The position numbers and the translations under genes are program-made. 64,000 bases of DNA. Source: Gaeumannomyces sp. JS-464 (Eukaryota > Ascomycota > Sordariomycetes > Magnaporthales > Magnaporthaceae). Positions 19,560 to 30,459 of the stretch are shown in pieces. Location: contig NGZR01000009.1 in assembly GCA_002197995.1 (NCBI GenBank), positions 434,001-498,000 on the forward strand, read 5' to 3'. Below the pieces are notes generated by a model. The model did no database searches, had not been told where the DNA came from, and worked only from the letters and a program-made list of their open reading frames with translations. The stretch's first letter is position 1, and each line of letters starts with the position of its first letter.

Positions 19560-22500
19560 CTTCCTTTCCTTTCCTTTCCCGCCTGCGGTAACAACTCGCA
19601 CCATCCGAATCCCCTTTTTAAGGCTGTAAAAGATATTTTTCCGTTTTTCGCGTTAGGTTTAAGCGGGCGTTAACATTCGGATTACCTTACCTTTACCTCG
19701 TCCTTTTACTTCCTTGTTACTATGGCCGATCTTTTAGCCACAAGCCCTTCGGGACCCGATAAAAACAATCGAGCATCGGCAAACACGCCCATACCGGCAC
19801 GATGCCGAGTTTTAATCCTTAAAGGCGAATTTCCAATGCCTTATCGAGCTATTACCCACTTATCACATAACGATAATATGCATTTCGAAAGGGCCAAGCG
19901 AACTAACAATCGGTTTAAATAATGCAACCACCTTTTAGCATTAAGCCACCCACCAAATCCTCCGTTACCGCGCTAGCTTTTAACCTTTTACCTAACGATA
20001 ATTACAATTTCGAGTACGACTTTACTCGAGATATTCGCTTTAGCAAATTAACATCGATTATTTACCACCCGCCTCGTGGGGAGCGCGAAATTACGTTTTA
20101 AACGGTTACAAAAAAAGCTTCGTCCTTTTAATTAGCTTTCCAAAATTAACCTTTTCGACCTGGCTTTAACGGAAAACCATCCGCCGTATGGGCGACCAGG
20201 TTAAGCACTAAAGCGACCGTATAAATCGTACTTTCGAAGTTTTTTAACGCATGCAAAACCGCTAAACTTAGCGGGACGAGGAATAGCGTAAGCGAAACGA
20301 AAAAACAATAAAACCAAAGCAAGCTTTTAACTTAAATTATAAATAAGCTTGGAAGCATTAAGCATAATCGCGAGCGCGCCCGGCGCTCGAAATATAAGCG
20401 ATATTACGGCTTTAACGTTTCGCGATCCAGTTACAACCGTTATGCCACCACGCCAAAACACAAATACACGACGCCGTTTGGGCGAAATCTAACGTAAATA
20501 AACTCGAGCCTATAATGCGCCGGCACAGTCGTTACCCGACGACCAAAACCCTTTTTTTAGCGCGCGCGCCACCTTTCCTTACAACAACGGTCACTTGGAC
20601 GCTAAGCTTAAAACACACCTTAAACGGCCCAATACGGGAGCACCTCGTCCTAAGCCTTAGCTGCCATTAGCTAAATAAGCCCACGTAACATACACTATTG
20701 CGGGCGGCAACGGAAACCCGTCGAACCCCTCGTCCTCTTTTAATAACGACGATAACGGAGGAGCCCCTTTCGACCGAAAGCTAAAGGAACCTCCGCCTCG
20801 CTTATTAAAAAACCCTCGTCCCTTTCGGGTTACTCCCATCGACACCCCCCAGTAAGACCCAGCCCGGGGCAAAAGCAACCCTTACGTCCTTTTGCCGAGA
20901 AATGGAAGGGACCGAAATCGAAATCGGGACCGGGACGCTTAAAAGGACGCAAAAAACCGCGCTACCCGTAATTATAGTAACAAATAATTAACATTTACGT
21001 ATCCACTCGCCCCAACGGAAATCGCTTCCTTTTTAAGCGAAAAATAATCGGAGTTTTCGATTCCTATTAAAAAAACCCGACAATTAAAGCATCCTGTTTA
21101 ATTTTAAGCTAATAATTTTTACAAACGTTTACTTTTTACCGAGCGGATCGAAACTTTCCGCGAAAACCCAAACACGGTTTAAAACGTCGATTATTAACTG
21201 CTTAACCTTTTCCAAAACCCTTTTAGCGGTTTAACAGCCATTTGGTAAAGTAGCCAGCTTAATCGTAAAAAACGCGCCACTTTAAAAGTTTAAAAGCCTA
21301 ATAGCAATCTTTACAGCTTTAAACGACAGTTCGCTTTAAACGCTAGCAAAGCTATTAAGCTTTTACTAAAGCGATTTTTACCTTTTAAAACCTGGCTGCA
21401 AACGAGTCGCTTTGCACCAGTTCGTTTTTAAAATGCTCCGTTTTGCTAAAGGCATAGGCATTACTTAAAACGGCAAACTAGTACGGCATTATAATCCAAA
21501 TTTGGAACCGGCTTAATTTAAGCATTTAAACGCGGCTAAAAGCTCCCAAATCGATAAAAACTCGCGTTAAGTACCTTTGTTACATTAAGGAAAAACAATT
21601 TGGTGCTAGTTACCGTGGCCCGGAAGCATTACCCTAATACTGTGGCTAAAAAGCATAACCTTCGCAATAAAGGCTATAACGACGACTATAGTGGTAAACG
21701 CGACAATTACAACTTTAGCAAATTTGGCAATCGCTATTACGACAAATCCCGTAATAAGCGTCGGGATTATAATCGAAATTACCGCCATTTAAATTTTCGC
21801 CGTTATAATTTTCGCCACTACGACTTTCGCCGTAATTTTAACCGCAAGGATTACTATCGCGACGAGGATCGCGATTATAAATTTCGCGATTATAAACGAA
21901 ACGATTATAAAAACCGTAATAGTCGCAAAAACGATTATAAAAGGAGTAGTAGCCGTAACCGTCGCGATAAAAATCGCGATTATAAGCGCTTAAATTATAA
22001 ATAGCGCGACCGAGTTTATAACGTTAAGGACGGTAACGCCAGCGCCGGAAACTCGCTGGTTAATTAAAACGACGATAACAGCGTTTCGAGCGCTGCAAAA
22101 TCCGTCGACGCGGATAAGCTTTACGCTATTAAGGAACGTGCGGAATCGCACATTTGCAAGCGTTATAGCGCTATTACCCTTTTTCGCAACTTGCTTTTGC
22201 TTATTTCACTGCTTGCTTTAGCGAGCCCGTTTATTAAATCGACGAGGAGCCCTTTACTCCTTAGCAATTTACAAAAACAAACGTTATTAAGGAGGTTACC
22301 AAAGTCGACCCAAACATAGTTGTATTAGGCGGTTACTTTTACGCTAAAATAACGATCCGCCCGTTTTTTAATGGCTAAAAGATTTAAATTTGTGCTAATT
22401 CCGGCTTTGGCCGAAACCTGGTAATTGCCGACTTTTTCCGCCATTATAAACATAAGGTTTACGACGTAAACGATCCTAACGTTTAACCTATCCTTTTTGG

Positions 22501-22690
22501 ATGGAATTCCGAGCGCTTTAAACGTACTACCAAATTCGTATGCGTTATTTTTTACACGTTTGGCTATTACCTAAACGGCTTTCCCGCCGTGCTTAAGCAG
22601 TTAGCTTACATTTGGATCGTTAAGCACTTAGTTGCGGGCATAATCCTTAGCGTCGCCTTTTTTAAACTTCGAAAGGTTTCGATTAACCTT
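19560..22690 (+). pseudogene. Gypsy-1 gag region
   Basis: Lies between leader and pol, where gag belongs, but it is heavily degraded and no capsid motif could be read with confidence. A possible start is ATG 19722 (MADLLATSPSGPDKNN), open for 66 codons. 21600-22004 holds an uninterrupted 134-codon frame dominated by Arg, Lys, Tyr, Asp and Asn in short repeats (RDYKFRDYKRNDYKNRN), compatible with a basic nucleic-acid-binding C-terminal region. The equivalent part of Gypsy-2 (51400-51940, minus) shows the same repeat-like base pattern, so the tract is conserved between the two elements. Confidence 0.55.
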
Positions 22691-23569
22691 ACGGCTAATT
22701 AATTAACCTCCTTTTAAACCATTTTCACGTCCCGATCGCTATAGTTAAAAGAAGCATTGCAATCGTTCGAGCCGTTAAAACTGCTAACGCCGTCGTAATC
22801 CCGGCGTAACAAACTATCGCAATTTCGGTAAAGTACTTCCCGCTCCCTAAAAAACGCACGTTTTTTATAAAAGGAAACCATCCCGCTATTTTTAATGCCG
22901 TGGTTAACTGCAATACTTAACATGTATGCCTAATGCATAACGCTATAAATTAACCTATGCGATTTATTAAAAACACACGCATAATTACCATCCGAAAGCA
23001 TACGGACCAAATTTACCAAATCCTTAACTTTAAAACAGCTTTAAAGGTTATACCGGTATAACAGCATTGGCCGCCGCTGTTATAGGCCATTAAGCCAAAT
23101 ATAGCGCTAAGTACGGCCTCGAAACCCTTTCGACCTTCTTTCCTTCCAAGGCACCCGTTGCGGGCAAAGCTCCTCGGGATACCGGCCTTAAACCGATTAT
23201 CCCGAAGTAATCCGCATCGCTGGTTCCGGTTAAGGCAAGAAAAAAACAATAACGTTAAGCGTGCAGTTAAACCGTAATTCTCGCAAACTAAAAGGGTCGA
23301 TTGGAAAGGCACCACCCGCGAGTAAATACCGGGATTAAAAGGACCTAAAAGCTAAGTGGGCGTGCCATTTTACGTTACTATTTAATTAAGTTTACAACAT
23401 AACACTGGGAGGAAAAAAGGCTAAAACGCCCACAATGCTAAAAAAGCTTCCCAAAAAGCCTGGATTTGGACCGGACGTTAACATCCCGCTGGGAAACCCT
23501 ATACTTAACCTCCCGGAATTTTTTCCCCGTGTCCCGGAAAAAAGGAGCAACATTCGTGCCCTTAAAAAG

Positions 23570-24600
23570 CACCTTACATTTTAACCAAAGATAAGGTCCA
23601 CGTGTATAACGGAAACCTAACGAAAGCCCGAATCCTTAAAAATATTTGTAAACGTGCAAACATTTGGCGCGATAAAAGACCGATCGATATCCCCGAAAAC
23701 GAATAAATGAAAATCCCTTTCGTTAAAAAATGGCAAAACTAAGGCGTTAAGCTATTTAACCGACCTTATCCTATTGCTCGCAAAAATAAAAACGTTATCG
23801 ATAAAACATACGATAAATTTAACGAACAAAAACGTTTAAAACCAGTTAATTACGTTACACCTTTCGCGTTCCCTTATTTCGTTATGTAGCGTATGGTTTA
23901 CGGTTAACCCAAAAGTTATATTATCGTTAACCTCCGCCAATTTAACAAAGTTTTAATCCCGAACGCGTACCCTTTTCCTTTTTAACAAGACGTTATTAAC
24001 GTATTAAAGGGTAAAAAGTACGCTACCGTTATCGATGCCACCGCCTTTTTTTTCCAATTCTTTATACACTTTAAACATCGGAACCAGCTTACGATTTTAA
24101 GCCATAAAGGTTTCGAACGCTTACGTATCGCCCTTATGGGTTACCGGAACTTACCTGCTTACGTTTAACGCTTTATAGATAACCTGCTTCGTTTTTACAA
24201 GCACTTTTGCCGCTGCTTCGTCGACGATATTATTATTTTTTCGGACAATTTTTAAAACCACCAAAAGCATTTAAAGGAGATTTTTGGACTTTTTTAAAGC
24301 AAAGGCATCGCGATCTCCTTTAAAAAAGCTTCGTCGGCTATTCGAACGTCGAGCTTTTTAAATTTTACGTCGACGCTTTCGAACTTTCGACCACCGAATT
24401 TCGCGTGCAAAGCTTCCGCAACCTCGCTTTTTTTAATACCCTTAAATTATTGGAAACCTATTTCGGTAACACTGGCTTCTTCCGATTAATAATTCCCTAT
24501 TACGCCAAAATCGCTAAGCTTTTCCAAAAACGCAAAGTCCTTTTATTAGCTAAAAGCCGTAAGCAAGGGAAAAATAAAAGGAGTTAACGTTAGCACTACG
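23570..24600 (+). pseudogene. Gypsy-1 reverse transcriptase
   Basis: The frame includes a pre-RT segment (HVYNGNLTKARILKNI), the RT fingers (SYIIVNLRQFNKVLIPNAYP), motif A KYATVIDATAFFFQFF (catalytic Asp kept, about 24040) and motif C CFVDDIIIFSDNF with FVDD at 24217-24228. At least seven in-frame TAA/TAG codons occur, several at positions where Gln or Trp is usual. The active-site Asp residues survive while the frame does not. Confidence 0.85.
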
Positions 24601-25210
24601 CGAGGAGCACCAAATTTACCCCGACTGCTAATAAGTTTAAATCCTTTAAAGCCCTATAAAACCACATTTGCAAGCATATAAAGCTGTACCATTATAACCC
24701 GGACCGGACCCTTTACTTTTAAATCGACGGATTTTTTAAGCGAGGCTTTAAAGTTATAGTTTTCCAAACCCAACCCGATTACGTTTGGAAGTTAAAAACC
24801 GTAATCCCGGCTACCGTTATCCAGCTTGTCATGTTTTTTAATCGCTGTTTTACGGCTTTTAAGCTAAATTATAGCCCGTTCGAGTTAAAAGTAGCCTGCC
24901 TTATATGGTCGTGTAAAAGGCTCCGTACTTTGCTTTATTTTAACAACCAACCCAAAATCGTTGTTTTTATAAACCACGACGCCACTTTTGGCATCGTTAA
25001 CAGGACCTGTTTTAACACCGTTTTAACGGACCGCGTTAATAAACGCCTAATTAACGCGTCCATTTATTTTAACGCATACCCCTTGGACGTTTACTACGTG
25101 CCAGGACGCTTTAACCTTATCCCTAACGCCTTATCCCGTTTCCCAGCCACCATAGGAAATGCCGAAACACGTGCTAAGTTTAACGAACCCGTTTTAAACT
25201 CGTTTTAAAA
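24600..25210 (+). pseudogene. Gypsy-1 RNase H
   Basis: Ty3/Gypsy RNase H region. The last 125 codons (24831-25208) are uninterrupted and contain FKLNYSPFELKVACLIWSCK, a VVFINHDATFGI block (related elements have a T/D-H-x-A-T block here) and the family signature YYVPGRFNLIPNALSRFP. The earlier part (24600-24830) has stops. It would degrade the RNA of the RNA-DNA hybrid. Confidence 0.85.
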
Positions 25211-25319
25211 AAAGGGCCCCGACGACCGGCATAACGAGGACGACGTCGAGCACGTCCTGCAAATAGCCGAGGCTGTTATAAATAACAGCACGCGCTTTTA
25301 ATTCATTAAGCACTATAAA

Positions 25320-26330
25320 AAGAACCCGGTGTTTTACAAGTTAATTACGGAGCTCGCCACGCCCCGCCCCGGTAAGGCACCCCTTAAGCACGAGGACGTG
25401 CTAAACGCTTTTAAAGCCGGGCACCCCTTTCGCGTTATCGAAGGTTTGCTTTACAATAGGGATAACGACGGGGTTAAGCGATTTGTTATCCCATTCTTTA
25501 TGGTAAAAACCTTCCTTAAAAAGGCCTATAATTACAAGCACCATTTCGGCCGTTAACGCATAATAAACGCCCTCGCCGGTATGCACTTCCGGTTTAAAAG
25601 GCGCCAAATCGACCAGTACATTAAAAACTGTTACGTTTGCGGCATAAACTAAATCGATAACTAAAAGCCCATCGGCACGCTTTAACCTATCCAGGCCTTA
25701 ATTAAACCTATAAGCGTGTTAACTATGGACTTTATTACTGCACTCCCAATCGTACCGTTAGCAAACACCTTTTAACAGCTTAGCACCCACGACTTTTTTA
25801 ACGCCCTTTTTACCGTTACTAATAAAACATCCAAGCGGATTATCCTAATCCCCGAACACGATACTTATGGTGCAAAACATTAAGCCTCGCTGTTATTACG
25901 ACATTTTCTTATAGCTAATTAGCTTTATCCCCGCGCTATTATTTCCGATAGGGATGTTAAATTTACCGGAACCTTTTAGCAAACCTTTTAAAAAGGTTTT
26001 AAAACTAAGCTCGTTATAACCACGGCCTACCATTTTTAAACCGACGGCGAATCCGAGAGAAAAAACCAACTAGTGGAGTTAGCCATCCGCTTTTACGCTT
26101 AAAAGCACTCCGTTTAGGTTAACATTTTCCCTGCATTCCAATGGGACATTAACAACTCGACCACGTCGGTTACGAACTGCTTACCGCACGAGTTTCTTTT
26201 CGGATTTAAGCTTTTTGGACCTGTTACTCGCCTTATTAACTTAAACCTAAAAAATACGCCTAACTTCCAATACATGCGTAAACACTTCCGGCGTAAAGCT
26301 TAGTACGTTATAAACCTCGCTGCTTTCGAA
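25320..26330 (+). pseudogene. Gypsy-1 integrase (zinc domain and catalytic core)
   Basis: The HHCC domain is at about 25500-25650 (YKHHFGR ... NCYVCGIN). Core residues are TMDFITALP (Asp 25728-25730), ISDRDVKFTG (Asp 25947-25949) and DGESERKNQ (Glu 26055-26057), so the DDE triad is present. It is interrupted by many TAA/TAG codons. It would insert the cDNA. Confidence 0.85.
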
Positions 26331-26836
26331 ATGAAAAGGCTATACGATAGCAAGCACCGCTATAAAGAATTTAACGAGGGAAACCAAATTTGGTTAAAAA
26401 TGGGTACCGCTTATAAGCTTCGGGGAGGAATTGTAAATAACAAAACAGCCTTTTTTCGCCAAGGACCTTATACGATTAAAAAAAAGGTTTTACCCCTAGC
26501 TTACGAGCTCGAATTACCCATTAACGGCATTAGGATTTACCCAGTAATATCCATCCAGCACCTCTTTCGCTACCACGCCAAAAACGATCCCTTCCAACGA
26601 GTGCCAGCACCACTTAGCCCTATCAACTATACCCCGGTCGACGACGACGAGACAACCTTAGCAACCCCGACGATAAATCGTTCGAGGTTAAACGCATTAC
26701 TAACCACAGGGTTAAAAGGGGCGGCGCTATTAAGTACTACGTTATTTAAAAGGGATACGGAAACCACGAGGGCATTTAAAAGCCTAAAGCTAACCTTAAG
26801 CACGCACCTAAAGTAGTTAAGGCCTACGAAAAGTCG
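26331..26836 (+). pseudogene. Gypsy-1 GPY/F module and chromodomain, Trp codons now stops
   Basis: The frame after the integrase core carries RQGPYTIKKKVLPLAYELEL (GPY/F-type) and YPVISIQHLFRYH. Shifted by one frame near 26650 is a chromodomain: FEVKRITNHRVKRGGAIKYY-VI-(stop)-KGYGNHEGI-(stop)-KPKANLKHAP, 26681-26836. Both stops (TAA at 26747-26749 and 26777-26779) sit where chromodomains have Trp (I/V-W-K-G-Y and W-x-P). Chromovirus chromodomains guide integration to methylated-histone chromatin. Gypsy-2 keeps the first Trp. Confidence 0.85.
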
Positions 26837-27058
26837 CAGGCAACTTTAACCGCGCTTAAAGGCAAAGTTAACGCTCCTGCCGACGGCCTTTTCCCGGCAG
26901 CTAACGACGTCCCTAAAGCTCGGGGACCTACTCCGGTTAAGCGCGACCGTGGACGCCCGCACGAAAACTAAGCGCTATAAGGGCGAGAAAGGAGGAAAAC
27001 ATTGTGCTATTTGTGTTTAGCATCGAGGACGATGCCGTTTTTTTAAAAGGCCGGCACT

Positions 27059-27260
27059 TGTTACGGTCAGTAGGGCTTTAATTGTAAATAAAGGAGTTGG
27101 GACTGGAAACCCTTATCGTTAAATAAGGGCGGAGGCTCCATAAGGTGGATCCCGTACAGAGATATTTTAAACCTTTGCAGGGCCAAGCCTCCGGCTTCCA
27201 ACCTACTCCGAATACCATCTTTTTACTCTTTTAATTTCTTTACCCTCGACTGTTTTAACA
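27059..27260 (+). repeat. Gypsy-1 3' LTR
   Basis: 202 bp, TGTTACGGTCAG...CTGTTTTAACA, followed by the duplication CGAAC (27261-27265). Directly upstream is AAAAGGCCGGCACT, which corresponds to AGGGGGCCGGCACT next to the Gypsy-2 3' LTR and is the likely polypurine-tract region. Confidence 0.95.
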
Positions 27261-29081
27261 CGAACGAAGCGAAAAGGGAGGGCTTTTGGAAAAGCCGTTT
27301 CCAATATCCGGGCTTATCGAAAGCCGGGGAAAGGTCCGCTATAGGCCATTTGTTTTTTGCCGCCCTCGCCAGCCTGCAAAATACAAGGTGGGAAGGGGAC
27401 TTATTTCGCCCGCAACGGCACAGGTTGTCGTCTTCGTGTTAGAACCTTCGGTGGTACCAGTCGAAATCCCCGTAGCCGGTGCGTGCGGCTATTAGCCGTT
27501 GTAATACCTTCCGGTGCAGTTGCAACGCTTCGGGCGTGTATTGTAGTACCGGCGGGAGGCCTATAGCCTTATACCGATCCGGAAAGTTGTTTTTAAACCA
27601 TGCGTTCCGGGCGTCCCGGGCTGTTTTCCGGGCTAAAGCTTTTACTCCGGCCACCGTTGGTTTGAGATGTTGGGGTATTAGCAAGGCCGATCCCAACTTT
27701 GCTTCGGCGTTTGCCTTTTCGTTTCCGGGGATTCCCATATGGCCCGGGAACCAGCGTACGTATACCTGGTGTTTATCTATAAAGCAGTGAATTTCTTTAA
27801 AAGCCCCTTGTAAACTATTAAGGGCCGTGCTTAAACAGCCGTTGGCCGCCGAGGTGTTATCGAGGCACAAGTGGAAAGTGCAGTTGCGGAAGCTTTAAAC
27901 GGCTTTACGGAGGCCCATTCGGGCCCCTTCCGCTTCGCCGTCGAATACTTCCGCCGGGTGCGCTAGCCGGCCGTGCCCGGAAAGTTTGCGTTAGCCGGCT
28001 TAGTATATTACCCAGCCGTATCCAACTGCCCCGTCCTTTGCTTTGGACCCGTCGTTATATATTATAACGTCGGTAAGTGGAAGGGTGCGAAGCCACGCTA
28101 TAAAAGCTTTTGCGGCTGCGGGCTTTTCTTATGTGGCCACCGTAAGCCTCGTATATTTATAAAGGATGTAGGCCGGGCGAGTGCAAACCGGAAGGAGTTC
28201 GGCCGTCCTTTGCAAAAAGGTCGTAAGCCTGCCGGGTAAGCCTGCCCTAGGCCTTCGGGCGTTAAAAGCCGGCTTAGCCGCTGCGGCTAAGGGGTGCTTT
28301 TCCGGAACCGTATTTATGCGGGCCGCGAAACGAAGGCGGGCTTGTTCCAAAAGCGCCTGGGCGTTTGGGATGCCGGATTCGTAATGCAGGGCGTTTATCG
28401 GTGCGGTTTTCCAAGCCGGAACCACTGCCCGGAGGGACGCGGTTAAAGCTTTATCCACCCGTTCGATTAAATGGCTTTAGCAAATATATTGCTATTGTGC
28501 TGGTTTATATGGGTGTGGTTTGGTTTTGCCCCTATACCACACTTTAGCCCCGTATAAAGCCGTGGGGATTATAACCGTCGTAACGGCTTTATGGACCGAG
28601 TGTGCCGGTATCCCCCCTATCGAGTTCGTAAGCTTCCGGAGGTGGTTGGCAACGCTTTGGGCTTTTGCAGCCCTGTTGTCGACGTGGGCTTTAAAGTTAA
28701 GCCTTTGGTCGAAAAAAACCCCTAACCACCGTAAAGCTCTTGTAGCTTGTTGGATGGTAAGGCTTTCCGCTATAACCGCTGGGGTTGTAGGGTTTTTCCG
28801 CCTGGAAAAATGCATAAGTTCGCACTTTCCCGGGTTGAAAGCCACTTTGTTAACCTTTCCCCAACGTAGGATTTCCGTTACCGTAGCCCTGCTTTACGAA
28901 AGCACTTTTCCGGGGTGCTACCCGTTACGCAAATGCCTATATCGTCCGCGTATTCGTACCTAACCGCTTTTGCTTTAGGTAGGATTTCGGCCATATAAAG
29001 CATAAACAAGACCGGTAACGCCGGTAACCCTTAGGGTAGCCCGCAGTCCGGGGAAAAGGGGGTGCCGTGGCGTCCTCCAAA
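27261..29081 (-). pseudogene. LINE B piece 2: ORF2 RNase H and RT palm
   Basis: Continues LINE B after Gypsy-1. RNase H is uninterrupted at 27870-27439 (VRWFPGHMGIPGNEKANAEA; final catalytic Asp replaced by Asn as in R1). The RT palm is at 28130-29081 with YADD codons at 28941-28952 intact. Frames between are broken. It ends at CCAAA (29077-29081), the Copia-1 target. Confidence 0.85.
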
Positions 29082-29251
29082 TGTTAAAAGTGGCCTAAAG
29101 TCACGTGGGTGGCAAACTGGTGCCCCACAGCTTTAGGCCTATGCACTGGCCCTAGTATTTTAGCCTGCGCGCGCCTTAGCCCGCGATTTAGTAAAATAGC
29201 CAAAAAATAATCACCAATCACTTCGGGTGCTTGTATCGCGCACTTCCATTA
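29082..29251 (+). repeat. Copia-1 5' LTR
   Basis: 170 bp, TGTTAAAAGTGGCCTAAAG...CGCACTTCCATTA. The terminus is TTA instead of the canonical TCA that is still present in Copia-4. Confidence 0.95.
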
Positions 29252-29272
29252 GGTTATAAGCCTTCGCGCCAC
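29252..29272 (+). promoter_or_regulatory. Copia-1 primer-binding site, internal initiator-tRNA type
   Basis: GGTTATAAGCCTTCGCGCC directly follows the LTR and has no TGG. With one TGA-to-TAA change undone it reads GGTTATGAGCC, the complement of the anticodon-loop region (GGCUCAUAACC) of eukaryotic initiator tRNA-Met. Copia-type elements are known to use such a half-tRNA primer. The same word follows the LTR in the gag-only element (58882-58900 on the minus strand) and in Copia-2; Copia-3 has AGTTATAAGC. Confidence 0.65.
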
Positions 29273-29313
29273 CGTTAACGATATCTTTACCTAATTAGGA
29301 AAAATTAACGGTG
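29270..29313 (+). repeat. Copia-1 leader stem-loop
   Basis: CACCGTTAA (29270-29278) and TTAACGGTG (29305-29313) are a perfect 9-bp inverted repeat enclosing the palindrome CCTAATTAGG (29290-29299). The outer stem is conserved in Copia-2 (about 35273-35315). In Copia-3 the left arm has changed to TACCGTTAA. Confidence 0.6.
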
Positions 29314-29532
29314 CACGAGTTGTTTTCCCGTTGCTTGCGTTTTCCCGCCGTGGATTACGGGCGAGGCGCAGCAGTTAAAAACCGTTAAAACGACAATTAA
29401 CAAGGCCGCGTTCGGCGCCGATTAGCAACCATAACAAAGCAATAACGATAACCCTTTTAACGCCTAAAAGCACCATTTCCCTTGCAATCCAACGCCTTTA
29501 TACGCGTTAAAAGTGCCAACAAAGTCGCCAAA

Positions 29533-30450
29533 ATGGCGGAATACCGCGAAATCGCAGTAAAGGTTCCGGACCTGCTAGGGCCTTTTAACCTGGAGATATG
29601 GAAGCGCACCATCCGGGTGCATTTAACCGCTTCCCGCAATATTTCCTTTATATTTGCTAACCCTCCGGCTAAACCGGTTGGAGCGGAAAACTACGAAGCT
29701 GTACAGTTATGGGCTTTTAAAAGGATATTAATATGGTACTGCATTCGTAACAATATCGAAAAGGTAACCACGGATTTGGAAAAGGCCGGCTAGGACCGCC
29801 TTAAAAACGACGAGGATTAGGACCTAAAAGCTTTTTAAAATAAGGTAATTAGCACCATTAAAATTACCGCTAACGGCCGTTTCGACGCCTTAATTAACGA
29901 ACACTATACAATTTCGGTGGAAAAGTTTAACGGTAACGTTAAAAAATATACGGACCGCTGGTTATAAGTAAAGCAGGCTTTAAATTAGGCCAATATTAAC
30001 ATTCCGGATCGGATGCTTATAAGGAGCCTTATTAACGGGCTTAGCGCCACTTACCTTTTTGCGGTGGCTATAGCTTTAGGGAGTTGTAAAAGCGAGCGCC
30101 GCACTCCCGCTAACTTTATTTCGAAAGTGCTCGAAAATACGGCGGTTATAAAAGCCTCGAAATCGAAGGCTATAATTAACATTAACAAAAAGCCGGAGGG
30201 ATTTTAAAAGCCGAGGCCTTGTAATAAAAAGGGTTGCACTATCGTTTCGCGTGCTTCCCACCACGATAAGTGCGGTAAGCATTACAAAAGCGGTAACGAT
30301 AACTGCTAGCTTTTGCACCCTAAGCTTAAAAAGGCTTAAAAGGCCAAGTATCCGGAGCGGCGCTTTTAGCGAGGCAATAAGGCAGCCAACGAGGTTATAG
30401 CTAACCCGAAGGCTGCCAACCATACTGGTGGTATGCCGGTTAATCGGGGC
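29533..30450 (+). pseudogene. Copia-1 gag
   Basis: The start ATG 29533 is chosen because it aligns with the gag start of the small element (38417). The N-terminus MAEYREIAVKVPDLLGPFNL matches MSxTYKKATVKIPALQGPSNL there. The middle (FNGNVKKYTDRWL, IPDRMLIRSLINGLSATY) resembles Copia Gag. The C-terminus has a Cys/His cluster C-N-K-K-G-C-x8-H-H-D-K-C-G-K-H (about 30212-30275). Stops are TAG/TAA at Gln/Trp positions (about 29790, 29815, 29965). It would form the virus-like particle. Confidence 0.8.
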
Positions 30451-30459
30451 AATACTAGC

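Larger units (their letters stand above)
19047..27260 (+). mobile_element. Gypsy-1: Ty3/Gypsy chromovirus inserted in LINE B
   Basis: An 8.2-kb LTR retrotransposon with 200-202-bp LTRs (TGTTACGG...TTTAACA) and CGAAC duplications at 19042-19046 and 27261-27265. The PBS lies 2 bp after the 5' LTR. Domain order is gag, RT, RNase H, integrase, GPY/F, chromodomain, which is diagnostic of Ty3/Gypsy chromoviruses. Every pol domain carries TAA/TAG stops, so the element is dead. By eye, nearly all differences between its LTRs are C/T or G/A transitions. Confidence 0.95.
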
